This document shows, in pieces, positions 1 through 7,092 of a DNA stretch of 64,000 nucleotides (within the stretch, counting starts at the first letter, position 1; each line of letters begins with the position of its first letter). The stretch is from contig NZ_CP069127.1 of assembly GCF_016811915.1 (NCBI RefSeq), positions 4,129,001-4,193,000 of the forward strand, given 5' to 3'. The position numbers and the translations under genes were made by a program. The notes beneath the pieces were generated by a model. It was not told where the DNA came from. It was given only the letters and a program-made list of their open reading frames with translations, and searched no databases. Source of the DNA: Brevibacillus choshinensis (lineage in GTDB: Bacteria > Bacillota > Bacilli > Brevibacillales > Brevibacillaceae).

Positions 1-71
1 CATATCGATCTATTCAATCCAGTAGAAATGCCTAGTTCATAATCCTCATGGTTTTTGATTCGTTTTCCCAT
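1..71 (-). CDS. partial unknown protein, cut by window start
   Basis: An ATG at 69-71 (minus) follows a GGGG element by 8 nt and opens a frame that stays open to the window edge (23 codons seen, basic N-terminus MGKRIKNHEDYEL). It starts only 3 nt after the stop of the zinc-ribbon gene at 75, so the two are probably co-translated. A small zinc-ribbon protein followed immediately by a second small gene recalls toxin-antitoxin layouts, but the visible part is too short to assign a family. Confidence 0.5.
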   Translation of the reverse strand, partial: MGKRIKNHEDYELGISTGLNRSI

Positions 72-74
72 GAA

Positions 75-536
75 CTATTCCCCATTTCCCTGTAATAAGA
101 TTACCTTCGTAATGATCTCTTCCAAGACAACGATATTTTCTAACCTTCGACCAAGAATTGGCTCATCCCTCATGATAAGAAATGGCTCACCATCCTTGAG
201 ATCATCTATAATCTTATTGATCATTTGCTCAATTTGGGATTTCAACTCATAATCTAGATCGATTTTAAAAATGACCACGGTGGAATCTCTTTGTTGCCAA
301 TCGATTTCCATCAGTTTAAGTCGATAAGCAACTTTCAATAGAGAAGGAAGGCCAGTGTTTGATTCATAGGTCACGTTCCCGCAGAAATCACAACGAAAAT
401 GGGGTATGTTGTGAACTTGGATACGTGATTCGAATATGAAATTGTCGACTGTTCCGATTTTTAGGGTCTTTCTTTCACCGCAAATACAGGCAATTTCAGT
501 TCTTTCTCTTTTATTCCCTTGAAAACCTATATCCAT
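75..536 (-). CDS. zinc-ribbon protein, MqsA/YgiT-like N-terminus
   Basis: 153 residues from the ATG at 536, chosen over the longer GTG frame because AGGGATGTG lies at good spacing. A CxC pair near the N-terminus (IACICGE) and a CxxC pair about 33 residues later (RCDFCGN) form a zinc-ribbon like those of YgiT/MqsA-type proteins. The C-terminal half is acidic and helical and matches nothing I recognise. Zinc binding is inferred from the four cysteines; an antitoxin role is only suggested by the tightly coupled next gene at the window edge. Confidence 0.6.
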   Translation of the reverse strand: MDIGFQGNKRERTEIACICGERKTLKIGTVDNFIFESRIQVHNIPHFRCDFCGNVTYESNTGLPSLLKVAYRLKLMEIDWQQRDSTVVIFKIDLDYELKSQIEQMINKIIDDLKDGEPFLIMRDEPILGRRLENIVVLEEIITKVILLQGNGE

Positions 537-693
537 ATCGTCACACATCCCTATTTGGATTTAATAGGGAGCTACCCTCGACTTCGTTTACCTTGTTGGT
601 TGAGAAACTCGTATCACCAACGGACATTTGTCTCCGACTTGATATTATTCCTTTCTTCGCTCTCCACCGTATTAACCGAATATCTTTCCCCTT

Positions 694-918
694 TCATCTA
701 CACAATATGTCCTTAAACTCTTGCTTACTTTCATCAGGTAACATTCTGGAAAGACCCATCAATCCAACGCTAGAAATTGCCATAAGGAGGAACCTTTTTG
801 CTTCATCTGATGACCACCACAAATCCTCCCCAGTAAAATGAAAGTCCTTATTCAGTTCAGCATCTGCATATTGTTCATGCGTAATGATCTGTGGCTCTTT
901 CCGTGGAATCATTTCCAT
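694..918 (-). CDS. small hypothetical protein (74 aa)
   Basis: ATG at 918 has AAAGGA about 11 nt upstream. The protein is short, with an acidic tryptophan-containing centre (FTGEDLWWSSDEAKRFLL) and a mildly hydrophobic helix; no signal peptide or known motif is visible. It lies in a run of small minus-strand genes (1533 down to 1) without strong terminators between them, so it may belong to one operon. I do not recognise the family. Confidence 0.5.
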   Translation of the reverse strand: MEMIPRKEPQIITHEQYADAELNKDFHFTGEDLWWSSDEAKRFLLMAISSVGLMGLSRMLPDESKQEFKDILCR

Positions 919-979
919 ATTGAGATCGTCCTTTCCGTGATACAGGTAACAAGGATTAGTAATTTACCAAAAGGGCAAA

Positions 980-1297
980 TTATGTTCCTTTTGGCTCTTC
1001 GTGATAAAAATCATCCTTCATTTGCTCAAGTTCGCTAATGGAGAAACCAGTCTGTTCAGATACTGATTCCAGATTCACGCCTTTTCGAATCAAGTTTTTG
1101 GCTGTAATGATTCTTTTGATGCTGTAAACAAATGCCAACTTTACTTGTGTCAGCTCTGCAGTTAGTACTGGATCAAAACCTTTCTCCAGCAATCGGATAG
1201 CCATCTCTATTCTTGTGATCCCACTGCTGATATTTCGAAGCTCTTTGTCTGATGTCTCAAGGTAGGCCTTGATTCGATCCCATAGATTACTTTCCAT
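980..1297 (-). CDS. small hypothetical protein with HTH-like C-terminus
   Basis: 105 residues from the ATG at 1297, preceded by GGGGAGGAAGG; the TTG one codon earlier is too close to that site. The protein looks all-helical. Its C-terminus (GVNLESVSEQTGFSISELEQ) reads like a helix-turn-helix or the tail seen in Rpn/PD-(D/E)XK transposase-like proteins, but the nuclease part is absent. Function unknown. Confidence 0.55.
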   Translation of the reverse strand: MESNLWDRIKAYLETSDKELRNISSGITRIEMAIRLLEKGFDPVLTAELTQVKLAFVYSIKRIITAKNLIRKGVNLESVSEQTGFSISELEQMKDDFYHEEPKGT

Positions 1298-1410
1298 CAA
1301 CCTTCCTCCCCTAAATCTGCTTCCAAATCTACCAGCACTCTGTACATTGATTTCATCCTGATTTTTACTGATAACAAGCTCAGCTCCTTTAAACTTTCCG
1401 CCTAATCTGA

Positions 1411-1533
1411 TTAGAACATCACATATTTCAGTAAACTGCCAATGTGGAAGCCAGCCCAGATCATCAACAAGTCAGCAGTAACTTCAATGACGAAATTCTG
1501 CACAAAAACTCTATCGTTTAGTTTTGTAAACAT
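1411..1533 (-). CDS. small protein of 40 aa
   Basis: The ATG at 1531-1533 (minus) has the strong site GGGAGGTG at ideal spacing, so the start is inside the longer open frame that runs to 1602. The product begins MFTKLNDRVF and carries one hydrophobic stretch (VTADLLMIWAGFHIGSLL), enough for a single membrane helix. A CCCTTGAAGGG hairpin overlaps the ribosome-binding site, and a terminator-like hairpin lies just upstream. Function unknown. Confidence 0.5.
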   Translation of the reverse strand: MFTKLNDRVFVQNFVIEVTADLLMIWAGFHIGSLLKYVMF

Positions 1534-1593
1534 AAAGTCACCTCCCTTCAAGGGTCTATTTCGGGGTCTAATAATGTTGCCTTGAAAACGAAA

Positions 1594-1619
1594 TAAAAAC
1601 ACCCAGTCTGGCGACTGGG
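1594..1619 (-). terminator. minus-strand Rho-independent terminator or attenuator
   Basis: CCCAGTC (1602-1608) pairs with GACTGGG (1613-1619) around a 4-nt loop and is followed on the minus strand by a T-run. No minus-strand gene is seen upstream of it, so it may terminate a leader RNA ahead of the 40-aa gene. Confidence 0.6.
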
Positions 1620-1833
1620 CGTTAATTTTGAAAATCTATGAAAATAGGATAGTCTTTTAGAAAATCCCTAATCATATCGATTCCATCCTTTTTCTCATGT
1701 TTAGGGCTTCATCGTAACATATCTCATATTGATAATTCAAGATATTCCCAATTCAGTTATATAGAAAACAATAATGATTTATATTCTCTTACTAAGTCCT
1801 ACCTTCCCTCTACAAGGAATTTTCAAAAAAATG

Positions 1834-1863
1834 TTGACATTTCGAATGTGCTTATTGTACATT
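1834..1863 (+). promoter_or_regulatory. putative sigma-A promoter for the rod RNA
   Basis: A perfect TTGACA (1834-1839) lies 18 nt before TACATT (1858-1863). Predicted transcription would start near 1870, about 60 nt before the rod-shaped RNA at 1928. Confidence 0.35.
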
Positions 1864-1927
1864 ACCTTTACGACCTTTTTGAGCAATCCTTTTCTTTTTC
1901 CTTTTAGTCAATACCAGCCACTTAAGG

Positions 1928-2051
1928 CTGATTTACTTAGAGGTTTTACATTTTTTGTAGGTTTATTTTATTAAGCAACCAAGGGATTTCTCTGCCCATT
2001 GGTGCTTACAACCTATCTTAAATGTACTTCTAAGTAAATCAGTCTTTTTTT
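1928..2051 (+). ncRNA. candidate rod-shaped structured RNA with terminator
   Basis: Four nested complementary segments fold nearly the whole stretch into one rod: 1928-1943 with 2027-2042 (one mismatch), 1947-1953 with 2020-2026, 1958-1963 with 2010-2015, and 1973-1982 with 1999-2007 (one bulged A). A run of seven T follows the closing stem at 2045-2051. That is what a short terminated RNA, or a very long terminator, should look like. No convincing ORF covers it. It could also be a MITE-like palindromic repeat; no second copy was seen in this window. Confidence 0.5.
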
Positions 2052-2179
2052 GTTCTTTGAAAAGTGAATATCGAATGAAAGGGGAAATGAAGGAACAAAC
2101 CAGGTAGAAATTTCCAAGTGATCATAGGGATTAACCACTCCCCATTCCCCAATCAAACGAAACGAATGGAGGAATCAAA

Positions 2180-2791
2180 ATGAAAAACATTACTGCGATG
2201 AATAGCTGGAAATTTGATAAGAAAGACAATCTTGTACTTCAACGAAATGCTGTTGTCTCACAACTTGCCCCTGCAGTGTATATGTACGGCGACAATTCTG
2301 ATGAACTATGCGGAACGTTATATATTATGGATGATCTTGAATCAGCCAGTATTGAAGCACTTCGACAAGACATTCAAGATCAGCGGGGAGCTTTAAAAAT
2401 CGGTATAGACAAGCATGGAAAAGCGATAGATTTTGATTCAATCCATCCCTGGGACGAAGAAAGATTTTTGGTTTGCAAGGAAGGTGTCTTTCTTTGGGAC
2501 TGGGAGACGGAAAATTACATACGTATTGGTATGGTTAAAGGAACAGAGAAACGAAAAACAGTATCACTAAAAAAAGATCTAGTGGTTCACTTAGTCGAAT
2601 CAGATTTCCGTCTTGAACGTGGTACTTCATATGATTTAGTAGGCGAATATGTCACGTACAGCGAGAGTTTGCATCCTGTGGTTATGCTAGTCATTCATCA
2701 GCATAGATGTGTTCCGTTAGCAGTTCCTTATTATAGAGAAAATATAATGATCCATAATCACGATTATGTTGATTGGAGATTGAATAGATAG
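2180..2791 (+). CDS. hypothetical protein, tandem paralogue A
   Basis: 203 residues; ATG preceded by GGAGG at good spacing. It is clearly related to the next gene (3021-3638): both share VYMYGDN or KYMYGDN, a PWDEE/PWDED stretch, an EGVFLWDW/EGVFVWDW motif and a HPVVMLVI/NPVVMLVI segment near the C-terminus. No signal peptide or membrane segment is visible. The tryptophan-rich acidic centre suggests a compact beta-rich domain. I do not recognise the family. Confidence 0.75.
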   Translation: MKNITAMNSWKFDKKDNLVLQRNAVVSQLAPAVYMYGDNSDELCGTLYIMDDLESASIEALRQDIQDQRGALKIGIDKHGKAIDFDSIHPWDEERFLVCKEGVFLWDWETENYIRIGMVKGTEKRKTVSLKKDLVVHLVESDFRLERGTSYDLVGEYVTYSESLHPVVMLVIHQHRCVPLAVPYYRENIMIHNHDYVDWRLNR

Positions 2792-2812
2792 TCTGAGTTC
2801 AAATAGAGGAAT

Positions 2813-2849
2813 GGATGGAAAGGTTCTAAAGATGATATCTCTTCCATCC
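2813..2849 (+). terminator. hairpin after paralogue A
   Basis: GGATGGAA (2813-2820) pairs with TTCCATCC (2842-2849). The following sequence is pyrimidine-rich but not a clean T-run. Confidence 0.4.
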
Positions 2850-3020
2850 CTTTCTCCCTGCAGTAAGAGGTTAGACGCTGTTCGACCGTTTTCCTCTTCT
2901 CGCCCGTTGACGAACTAACTATATTGTGAAAACAGACACCAGATTGCGAGGGAGCTAGGGATCATACATAATCCCCCTCCCCTTCTAGAAAACTAAACCC
3001 AATTAAAGGAGAGACGAAAA

Positions 3021-3638
3021 ATGAGCAACGTAATCGCAATGAATAACTGGATAAAAAATACAGAGGAAGAAATTCGTATACTACATCGAGAAGAAGATGA
3101 TCCTGAAATGGTTCCCGTCAAGTATATGTACGGCGACAATGAGGAAGGACTTTGTGGGACCCACTCTATCATCGACCATCGTGATTTTGCAAGTATTGTA
3201 GCAGTACGAGAGGATATCCAGAAACAGAGGGAGGCCTTAGAAACAGGCTTCGATAAGTTCGGTGAAGAAATCGACTTTTATGAGATCGTACCTTGGGATG
3301 AGGATGATTTGTTAGTTTGCCAAGAAGGTGTGTTCGTATGGGATTGGAATACTGAAGATTACGAGCTAATCGGCAAGGTACGCAGAACAGAAAGACGAAA
3401 AATAGTAACCTTCAAGGATAATTTTGCTGTTAAGATGGGACAGAGTAATATTCTCCTAAATCCAGGTATCTTCTACCACATAGATGGAGAATACATTGCG
3501 TATACGGAAGACAGAAATCCTGTAGTTATGCTTGTAATCAACGCAAATGATTCCATTCCCTTAGCTGTGCCGTATGATCCTTCTGTGCTTTGGATATATC
3601 CACACGACTATGCGTTGATTGTGGGTATTCATGAATAA
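3021..3638 (+). CDS. hypothetical protein, tandem paralogue B
   Basis: 205 residues; ATG preceded by AAAGGAGAG. Roughly half its residues match the upstream paralogue and the two have the same length, so this is an old tandem duplication. Both genes also have a similar leader containing a GGGAT...TCCC element followed by a run of C. Between the genes lie a hairpin and about 170 nt, so each may have its own promoter. Function unknown. Confidence 0.75.
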   Translation: MSNVIAMNNWIKNTEEEIRILHREEDDPEMVPVKYMYGDNEEGLCGTHSIIDHRDFASIVAVREDIQKQREALETGFDKFGEEIDFYEIVPWDEDDLLVCQEGVFVWDWNTEDYELIGKVRRTERRKIVTFKDNFAVKMGQSNILLNPGIFYHIDGEYIAYTEDRNPVVMLVINANDSIPLAVPYDPSVLWIYPHDYALIVGIHE

Positions 3639-3699
3639 GAAGTAATAAGTTGGATTCAATTTTTTGAATAGCAAAAATCAAGCTCGACCGTATTGAAAA

Positions 3700-3739
3700 A
3701 GGGATCGAAGGCGGGTGATTTCCGATTCTTCCGATCCCT
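3700..3739 (+). terminator. hairpin after paralogue B
   Basis: AGGGATCG (3700-3707) pairs with CGATCCCT (3732-3739), with extra pairs inside. No T-run follows, so it may act as a processing or weak termination site between convergent genes. Confidence 0.35.
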
Positions 3740-3820
3740 ACATTACCTATTTGATATTACCTCAAACAGCCACTTCTCCAAGCTTGTTGCATTTGAAAGA
3801 GACTTTTTAAACCTAATTAC

Positions 3821-4507
3821 TCAAGGATAATCTTGCTTCCTCAAAGCTTGTACAAATTGATCATGTTCAGCATCTGAAAGTAGCTTTCCAGCCATCGCCA
3901 CCATAATCTTAATCACTTTTTCCCTTTTTTCTTCATCAAACAACTGTTTAGCGATCTGCACTGACTCCATTGCCCTTTGGAATCGCGAAACTTTCGTATT
4001 CATGAATGGTAGCATTACAAGCATGGATAATTCTTCGTCCTTCAGTTCCGAATCCCCATTAATACCCTCTATGATCTGATCACCATTCCATCTACTTAGC
4101 CACACAGCTTCCGTAATCTTATACTTGATGGCTCCGAGATCCCTGCTAAGCTCTGCATTGTTTATCTCTGGTCCAAAAACAACTATCGTACTTATTAATC
4201 TCTCGTGCTTTTCGTAGATCTTCAAATCATATTCCATTAAACGATCCAGTAATCGATCTAAATCATCTGGATTTGCAGATGCTTGAAACACGATATGGAG
4301 TAGCGTATCGTCCACTAATCGTAATAGATCCTCGATCATAACTTTCTCTTTGCGTAGAGTTAAAATCTCTGTTGGAACGTGCTCAACAATTTGATCTAAT
4401 GAAATGTCGAACGCAGAAAAAAAATGATTCCCGTAAGCCTGAATAACCGAGTTTCCATGCATGTTGCCATATCCCTCTTGCCTTGTCTCGTTATTTGAAC
4501 TGTTCAT
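3821..4507 (-). CDS. Rpn-like (PD-(D/E)XK transposase/nuclease family) protein, altered active site
   Basis: 228 residues, ATG at 4507 after a GGGGGG-rich site. The middle resembles Rpn/YhgA-type recombination-promoting nucleases: a segment like DDTLLHIVFQAS, then LMEYDLKIYEKH, VVFGPEI and an all-helical C-terminus with PFMNTKVSRFQRAMES. In the family the central motif normally has an acidic residue (HxEFQ); here it is valine (HIVFQ), so nuclease activity may be lost or moved. It shares the minus strand with the DUF6075-like gene 37 nt upstream. The family call is by motif pattern and is moderate. Confidence 0.5.
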   Translation of the reverse strand: MNSSNNETRQEGYGNMHGNSVIQAYGNHFFSAFDISLDQIVEHVPTEILTLRKEKVMIEDLLRLVDDTLLHIVFQASANPDDLDRLLDRLMEYDLKIYEKHERLISTIVVFGPEINNAELSRDLGAIKYKITEAVWLSRWNGDQIIEGINGDSELKDEELSMLVMLPFMNTKVSRFQRAMESVQIAKQLFDEEKREKVIKIMVAMAGKLLSDAEHDQFVQALRKQDYP

Positions 4508-4544
4508 TTCCTATCCCCCCTTTTTACTCATCAGTGCTCCTGAT

Positions 4545-4898
4545 TTACTTTATCTCTGTAATTCCAAACCTAAGGCTAATCGCCTCCAATGCCAGCCTCC
4601 TATTTCTCTCATCCAGATTCGCAAACAGATCGACTACCGTCCCGCATGGATAGTTATTGTACAAGTTGAATGCCAATTCCACCAATGCCTTTGATCCACT
4701 CGTCAAATCAACCTCTTCAAAGCCCTCTGGACGGATCATACGACCTTCGATGTCGTAGAAGTGCTTAATTCTATCCCCTAGGTCCCCGAAGCCAGTAAAG
4801 ACGTAAAATAATGCTTGTCTCTCCCTGTCTTTGTTGTGAGTCCCGTCCTGCTTTATAAACTGCTCAAACCTCTCCTGATGATCTGGAAACAAAAACAT
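4545..4898 (-). CDS. DUF6075-like family protein
   Basis: 117 residues from the ATG at 4898, which has AGGAGGGG upstream; the longer open frame to 4994 is promoter sequence. The protein begins MFLFPDHQERFEQF and ends with a conserved-looking DLFANLDERNRRLALEAI stretch, which I associate with small Bacillales DUF6075 proteins of about 115 residues. A decayed copy with its upstream region sits at 10072-10315. Function unknown; the family name is from memory. Confidence 0.6.
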   Translation of the reverse strand: MFLFPDHQERFEQFIKQDGTHNKDRERQALFYVFTGFGDLGDRIKHFYDIEGRMIRPEGFEEVDLTSGSKALVELAFNLYNNYPCGTVVDLFANLDERNRRLALEAISLRFGITEIK

Positions 4899-5073
4899 AG
4901 AAGTCCCCTCCTGTTTGATTAGAACTTCTATGTGATATGCAGAAGAGCAGGGATTGAAAACATACAGAGGGGATAAAATGTTTAAGAACAGCAAGAATTA
5001 AATAAGATAAATTCTTGTTGTTTTTATGATTCTTATTCGTTATGATGTAACCATAAGGAAAGGAGAGATTACC

Positions 5074-5733
5074 TTGAACAATTCTTATAGCTTTTTCTAT
5101 TTCGACTTGAAACTGAAATCTCCAAGCGATATGGCACTCAAAAGAGGTTTGGATGACTTTGCAGAAGATACCTATGATTCCGCAGAGTTTTTCAATAATC
5201 GCTTTCAGGGTATTAAGAAAATTACGGTTCTGGAAGTTGAAGGAGTAGCACTACGCCTGATGCTTGTATATGAAAGAAGCACACCTGATAAAGTTACAGC
5301 CAAAGAGCTAACCGTTTTCAGTAGATTTCTTTACAATGAGCGAGGATGGGACAAGTTTACAAAGGAATCTTCCAAACTGTTTATCCCTACTAAAATTGTA
5401 CCCATGGAGTGGCATGAAGCTCATTTTACAATCACTGCAGATTTCGAAAGAGATTCTGAAGACGAAAGAAATAAACGGTGGCCGTCCCTTTGGCCAGACT
5501 GGGCAGAATATGAATTTGATCCAGATCTTGAGGAAACGAACACTGCTACGGTTAGTTGTGAGGAAGACGATGATATTTCTTACGAAGATGAATTAACCGA
5601 TCAGCAATTAATAGCAGTTTTAAACAGTATCCTGGCTACACAAGATCTTGGTTCCAAGGATGCAAAAGAAGCAAAGAAATCAACCATCAAGCAAATCAAA
5701 AAACTTATCACACCCTGGGCAATATACGGGTAA
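5074..5733 (+). CDS. hypothetical protein, first gene of a three-gene operon
   Basis: 219 residues from a TTG at 5074 that follows AAGGAGAG by a good distance; an in-frame ATG at 5026 lacks a site. The N-terminal half alternates beta-like and charged segments (SYSFFYFDLKLKSP), the centre is very acidic (SCEEDDDISYEDEL), and the C-terminus is lysine-rich. No known motif. The next gene starts 17 nt after its stop and the third overlaps the second, indicating one transcript. Confidence 0.7.
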   Translation: MNNSYSFFYFDLKLKSPSDMALKRGLDDFAEDTYDSAEFFNNRFQGIKKITVLEVEGVALRLMLVYERSTPDKVTAKELTVFSRFLYNERGWDKFTKESSKLFIPTKIVPMEWHEAHFTITADFERDSEDERNKRWPSLWPDWAEYEFDPDLEETNTATVSCEEDDDISYEDELTDQQLIAVLNSILATQDLGSKDAKEAKKSTIKQIKKLITPWAIYG

Positions 5734-5750
5734 TGATCGGAGGAGAACTT

Positions 5751-6128
5751 ATGCCTGCAGAAGCATCGTTGCAAGAATTACAGTTAGTCTACTCAGGGAT
5801 TCAATCGATAAAAGTAGTCTATCCTGTTTATTATGAGAAGTTACTATTACTGTTATTCAAAGCTGACAGATATAAGATTCCTTTCGGTTATGTATGCCAA
5901 CGGATCATGGATGTAGAAATCAAGGAACGATACATAAAGGCAATTCATAATCAAAGCAAACTTACCGAGATTCATCACGATCTTTTCCTCTTGAAAACTG
6001 AGCACTATGAAGGTTATCGCTATTTATCTGATTTCTTGAAGAACAACCGCCTGACTGGGTACAACAATATTTGTAGGATGGTACTCGGAGATAAACCAGA
6101 AGATTTGAAAAGAGGGTGTTGCGGATGA
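5751..6128 (+). CDS. hypothetical protein, second gene of the operon
   Basis: 125 residues from the ATG at 5751, which follows CGGAGGAG; the ATG at 5733 overlaps the previous stop but lacks its own site. The protein looks helical (LVYSGIQSIKVVYPVYYEKL) with paired cysteines at the very end (RGCCG). Its stop overlaps the start of the third gene in an ATGA, so the two are translationally coupled. Family not recognised. Confidence 0.65.
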   Translation: MPAEASLQELQLVYSGIQSIKVVYPVYYEKLLLLLFKADRYKIPFGYVCQRIMDVEIKERYIKAIHNQSKLTEIHHDLFLLKTEHYEGYRYLSDFLKNNRLTGYNNICRMVLGDKPEDLKRGCCG

Positions 6129-6910
6129 GTGTTATCAGTCATTTTACAAAAGGTATTGAGATCGAGGATTATCGTGGTCATATGCACTTAGGAAGGAATG
6201 AAGGTAATATTAGCCTAATCCAAGAATATTTCAACAATAAATATCGACACCCTCTTTACTCTAATCCAAGTCTTATAAAGAGAATCCAAGTTTCCGACCA
6301 TGCTTTGAATCGATGGAATGAACGAGTTGGTCCCATAACAGATAAGTATACTCTTGAACAGGTAATCAATACCCTTTTCTTTCAAATTCGTTGTGGTGTT
6401 GAATTTGAACCACAAGATGTGGGCGTAATTGATAACGATATCGTATTTACCTATTACAAAGAGAACGATACGATTGTCATCTCAACATTCTATGGTCGAA
6501 AATCACTTAACTTTATCCTAAATAGCTTCATCAAACTCAGAAGATTCAATAAATATAAGTCGGAGAAAATTGATCTTTCTATACCATCTGAAGTCTTGGA
6601 CTCACAGTTGTTGCCACCGATCCCCAGCGAAACTATGATATTTCAAGGCTCTTGGACAAAATACTATATGGAAAAATACACTGATTATGGTTCATCTTGG
6701 CTTTTCATTCATGAGCTCTCAGGTGAAAAACACGGGAGAGTCATACCAGTTGATTTAACCCTGCCACCATCTGAAAAATTAAGTCAAAGCATTCTGAGAG
6801 CAATCTATCTTATGGGCTATAGTGATTACGTTTACCAGCACGTCCAACATTTCAAAGGTGAGCAACTTCAGAAATACCTGCAAAAGCTCCAATTACATAT
6901 CCCAGCGTAG
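6125..6910 (+). CDS. hypothetical protein, third gene of the operon
   Basis: 261 residues from the ATG at 6125, coupled by ATGA overlap to the previous stop. Residues of about 50-130 contain SDHALNRWNERV followed by a short beta-rich stretch and FYGRKSLNFIL. This faintly resembles small RelE/BrnT or DUF4258-type folds that begin HALxRxxER, but the match is too weak to name. A clear terminator follows at 6911. No membrane segments. Confidence 0.65.
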   Translation: MSVISHFTKGIEIEDYRGHMHLGRNEGNISLIQEYFNNKYRHPLYSNPSLIKRIQVSDHALNRWNERVGPITDKYTLEQVINTLFFQIRCGVEFEPQDVGVIDNDIVFTYYKENDTIVISTFYGRKSLNFILNSFIKLRRFNKYKSEKIDLSIPSEVLDSQLLPPIPSETMIFQGSWTKYYMEKYTDYGSSWLFIHELSGEKHGRVIPVDLTLPPSEKLSQSILRAIYLMGYSDYVYQHVQHFKGEQLQKYLQKLQLHIPA

Positions 6911-6943
6911 AGAGAGCCTTGGAAAATCGGTTCTCTCTTTTTG
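6911..6943 (+). terminator. terminator of the 5.1-6.9 kb operon
   Basis: AGAGAG (6911-6916) pairs with CTCTCT (6933-6938) and a T-run follows directly. It starts right after the stop codon. Confidence 0.7.
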
Positions 6944-6966
6944 TGCTTATTTGTACGATTACTAAA

Positions 6967-7007
6967 TCAAAAAGGAAAGCCCTCAATCTGAGAACTTCCC
7001 TTTTTGA
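6967..7007 (-). terminator. terminator for the 7093-8445 gene
   Basis: TCAAAAAGG (6967-6975) pairs with CCTTTTTGA (6999-7007). Read on the minus strand, the stem ends in a T-run about 85 nt after the stop of the upstream gene. Confidence 0.55.
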
Positions 7008-7092
7008 TATTTAATGATAAATGGACGGGGAAGATTTCAAGCTGAAGATTCAGAGTTCCATCAAAGTTACTTGGAAAACAAGCCGAATCTAA

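Noticed and set aside
1774..1974. 66-codon plus-strand frame before the rod RNA
   Set aside because: No ribosome-binding site, low-complexity F/L content, and it overlaps the predicted promoter and RNA.
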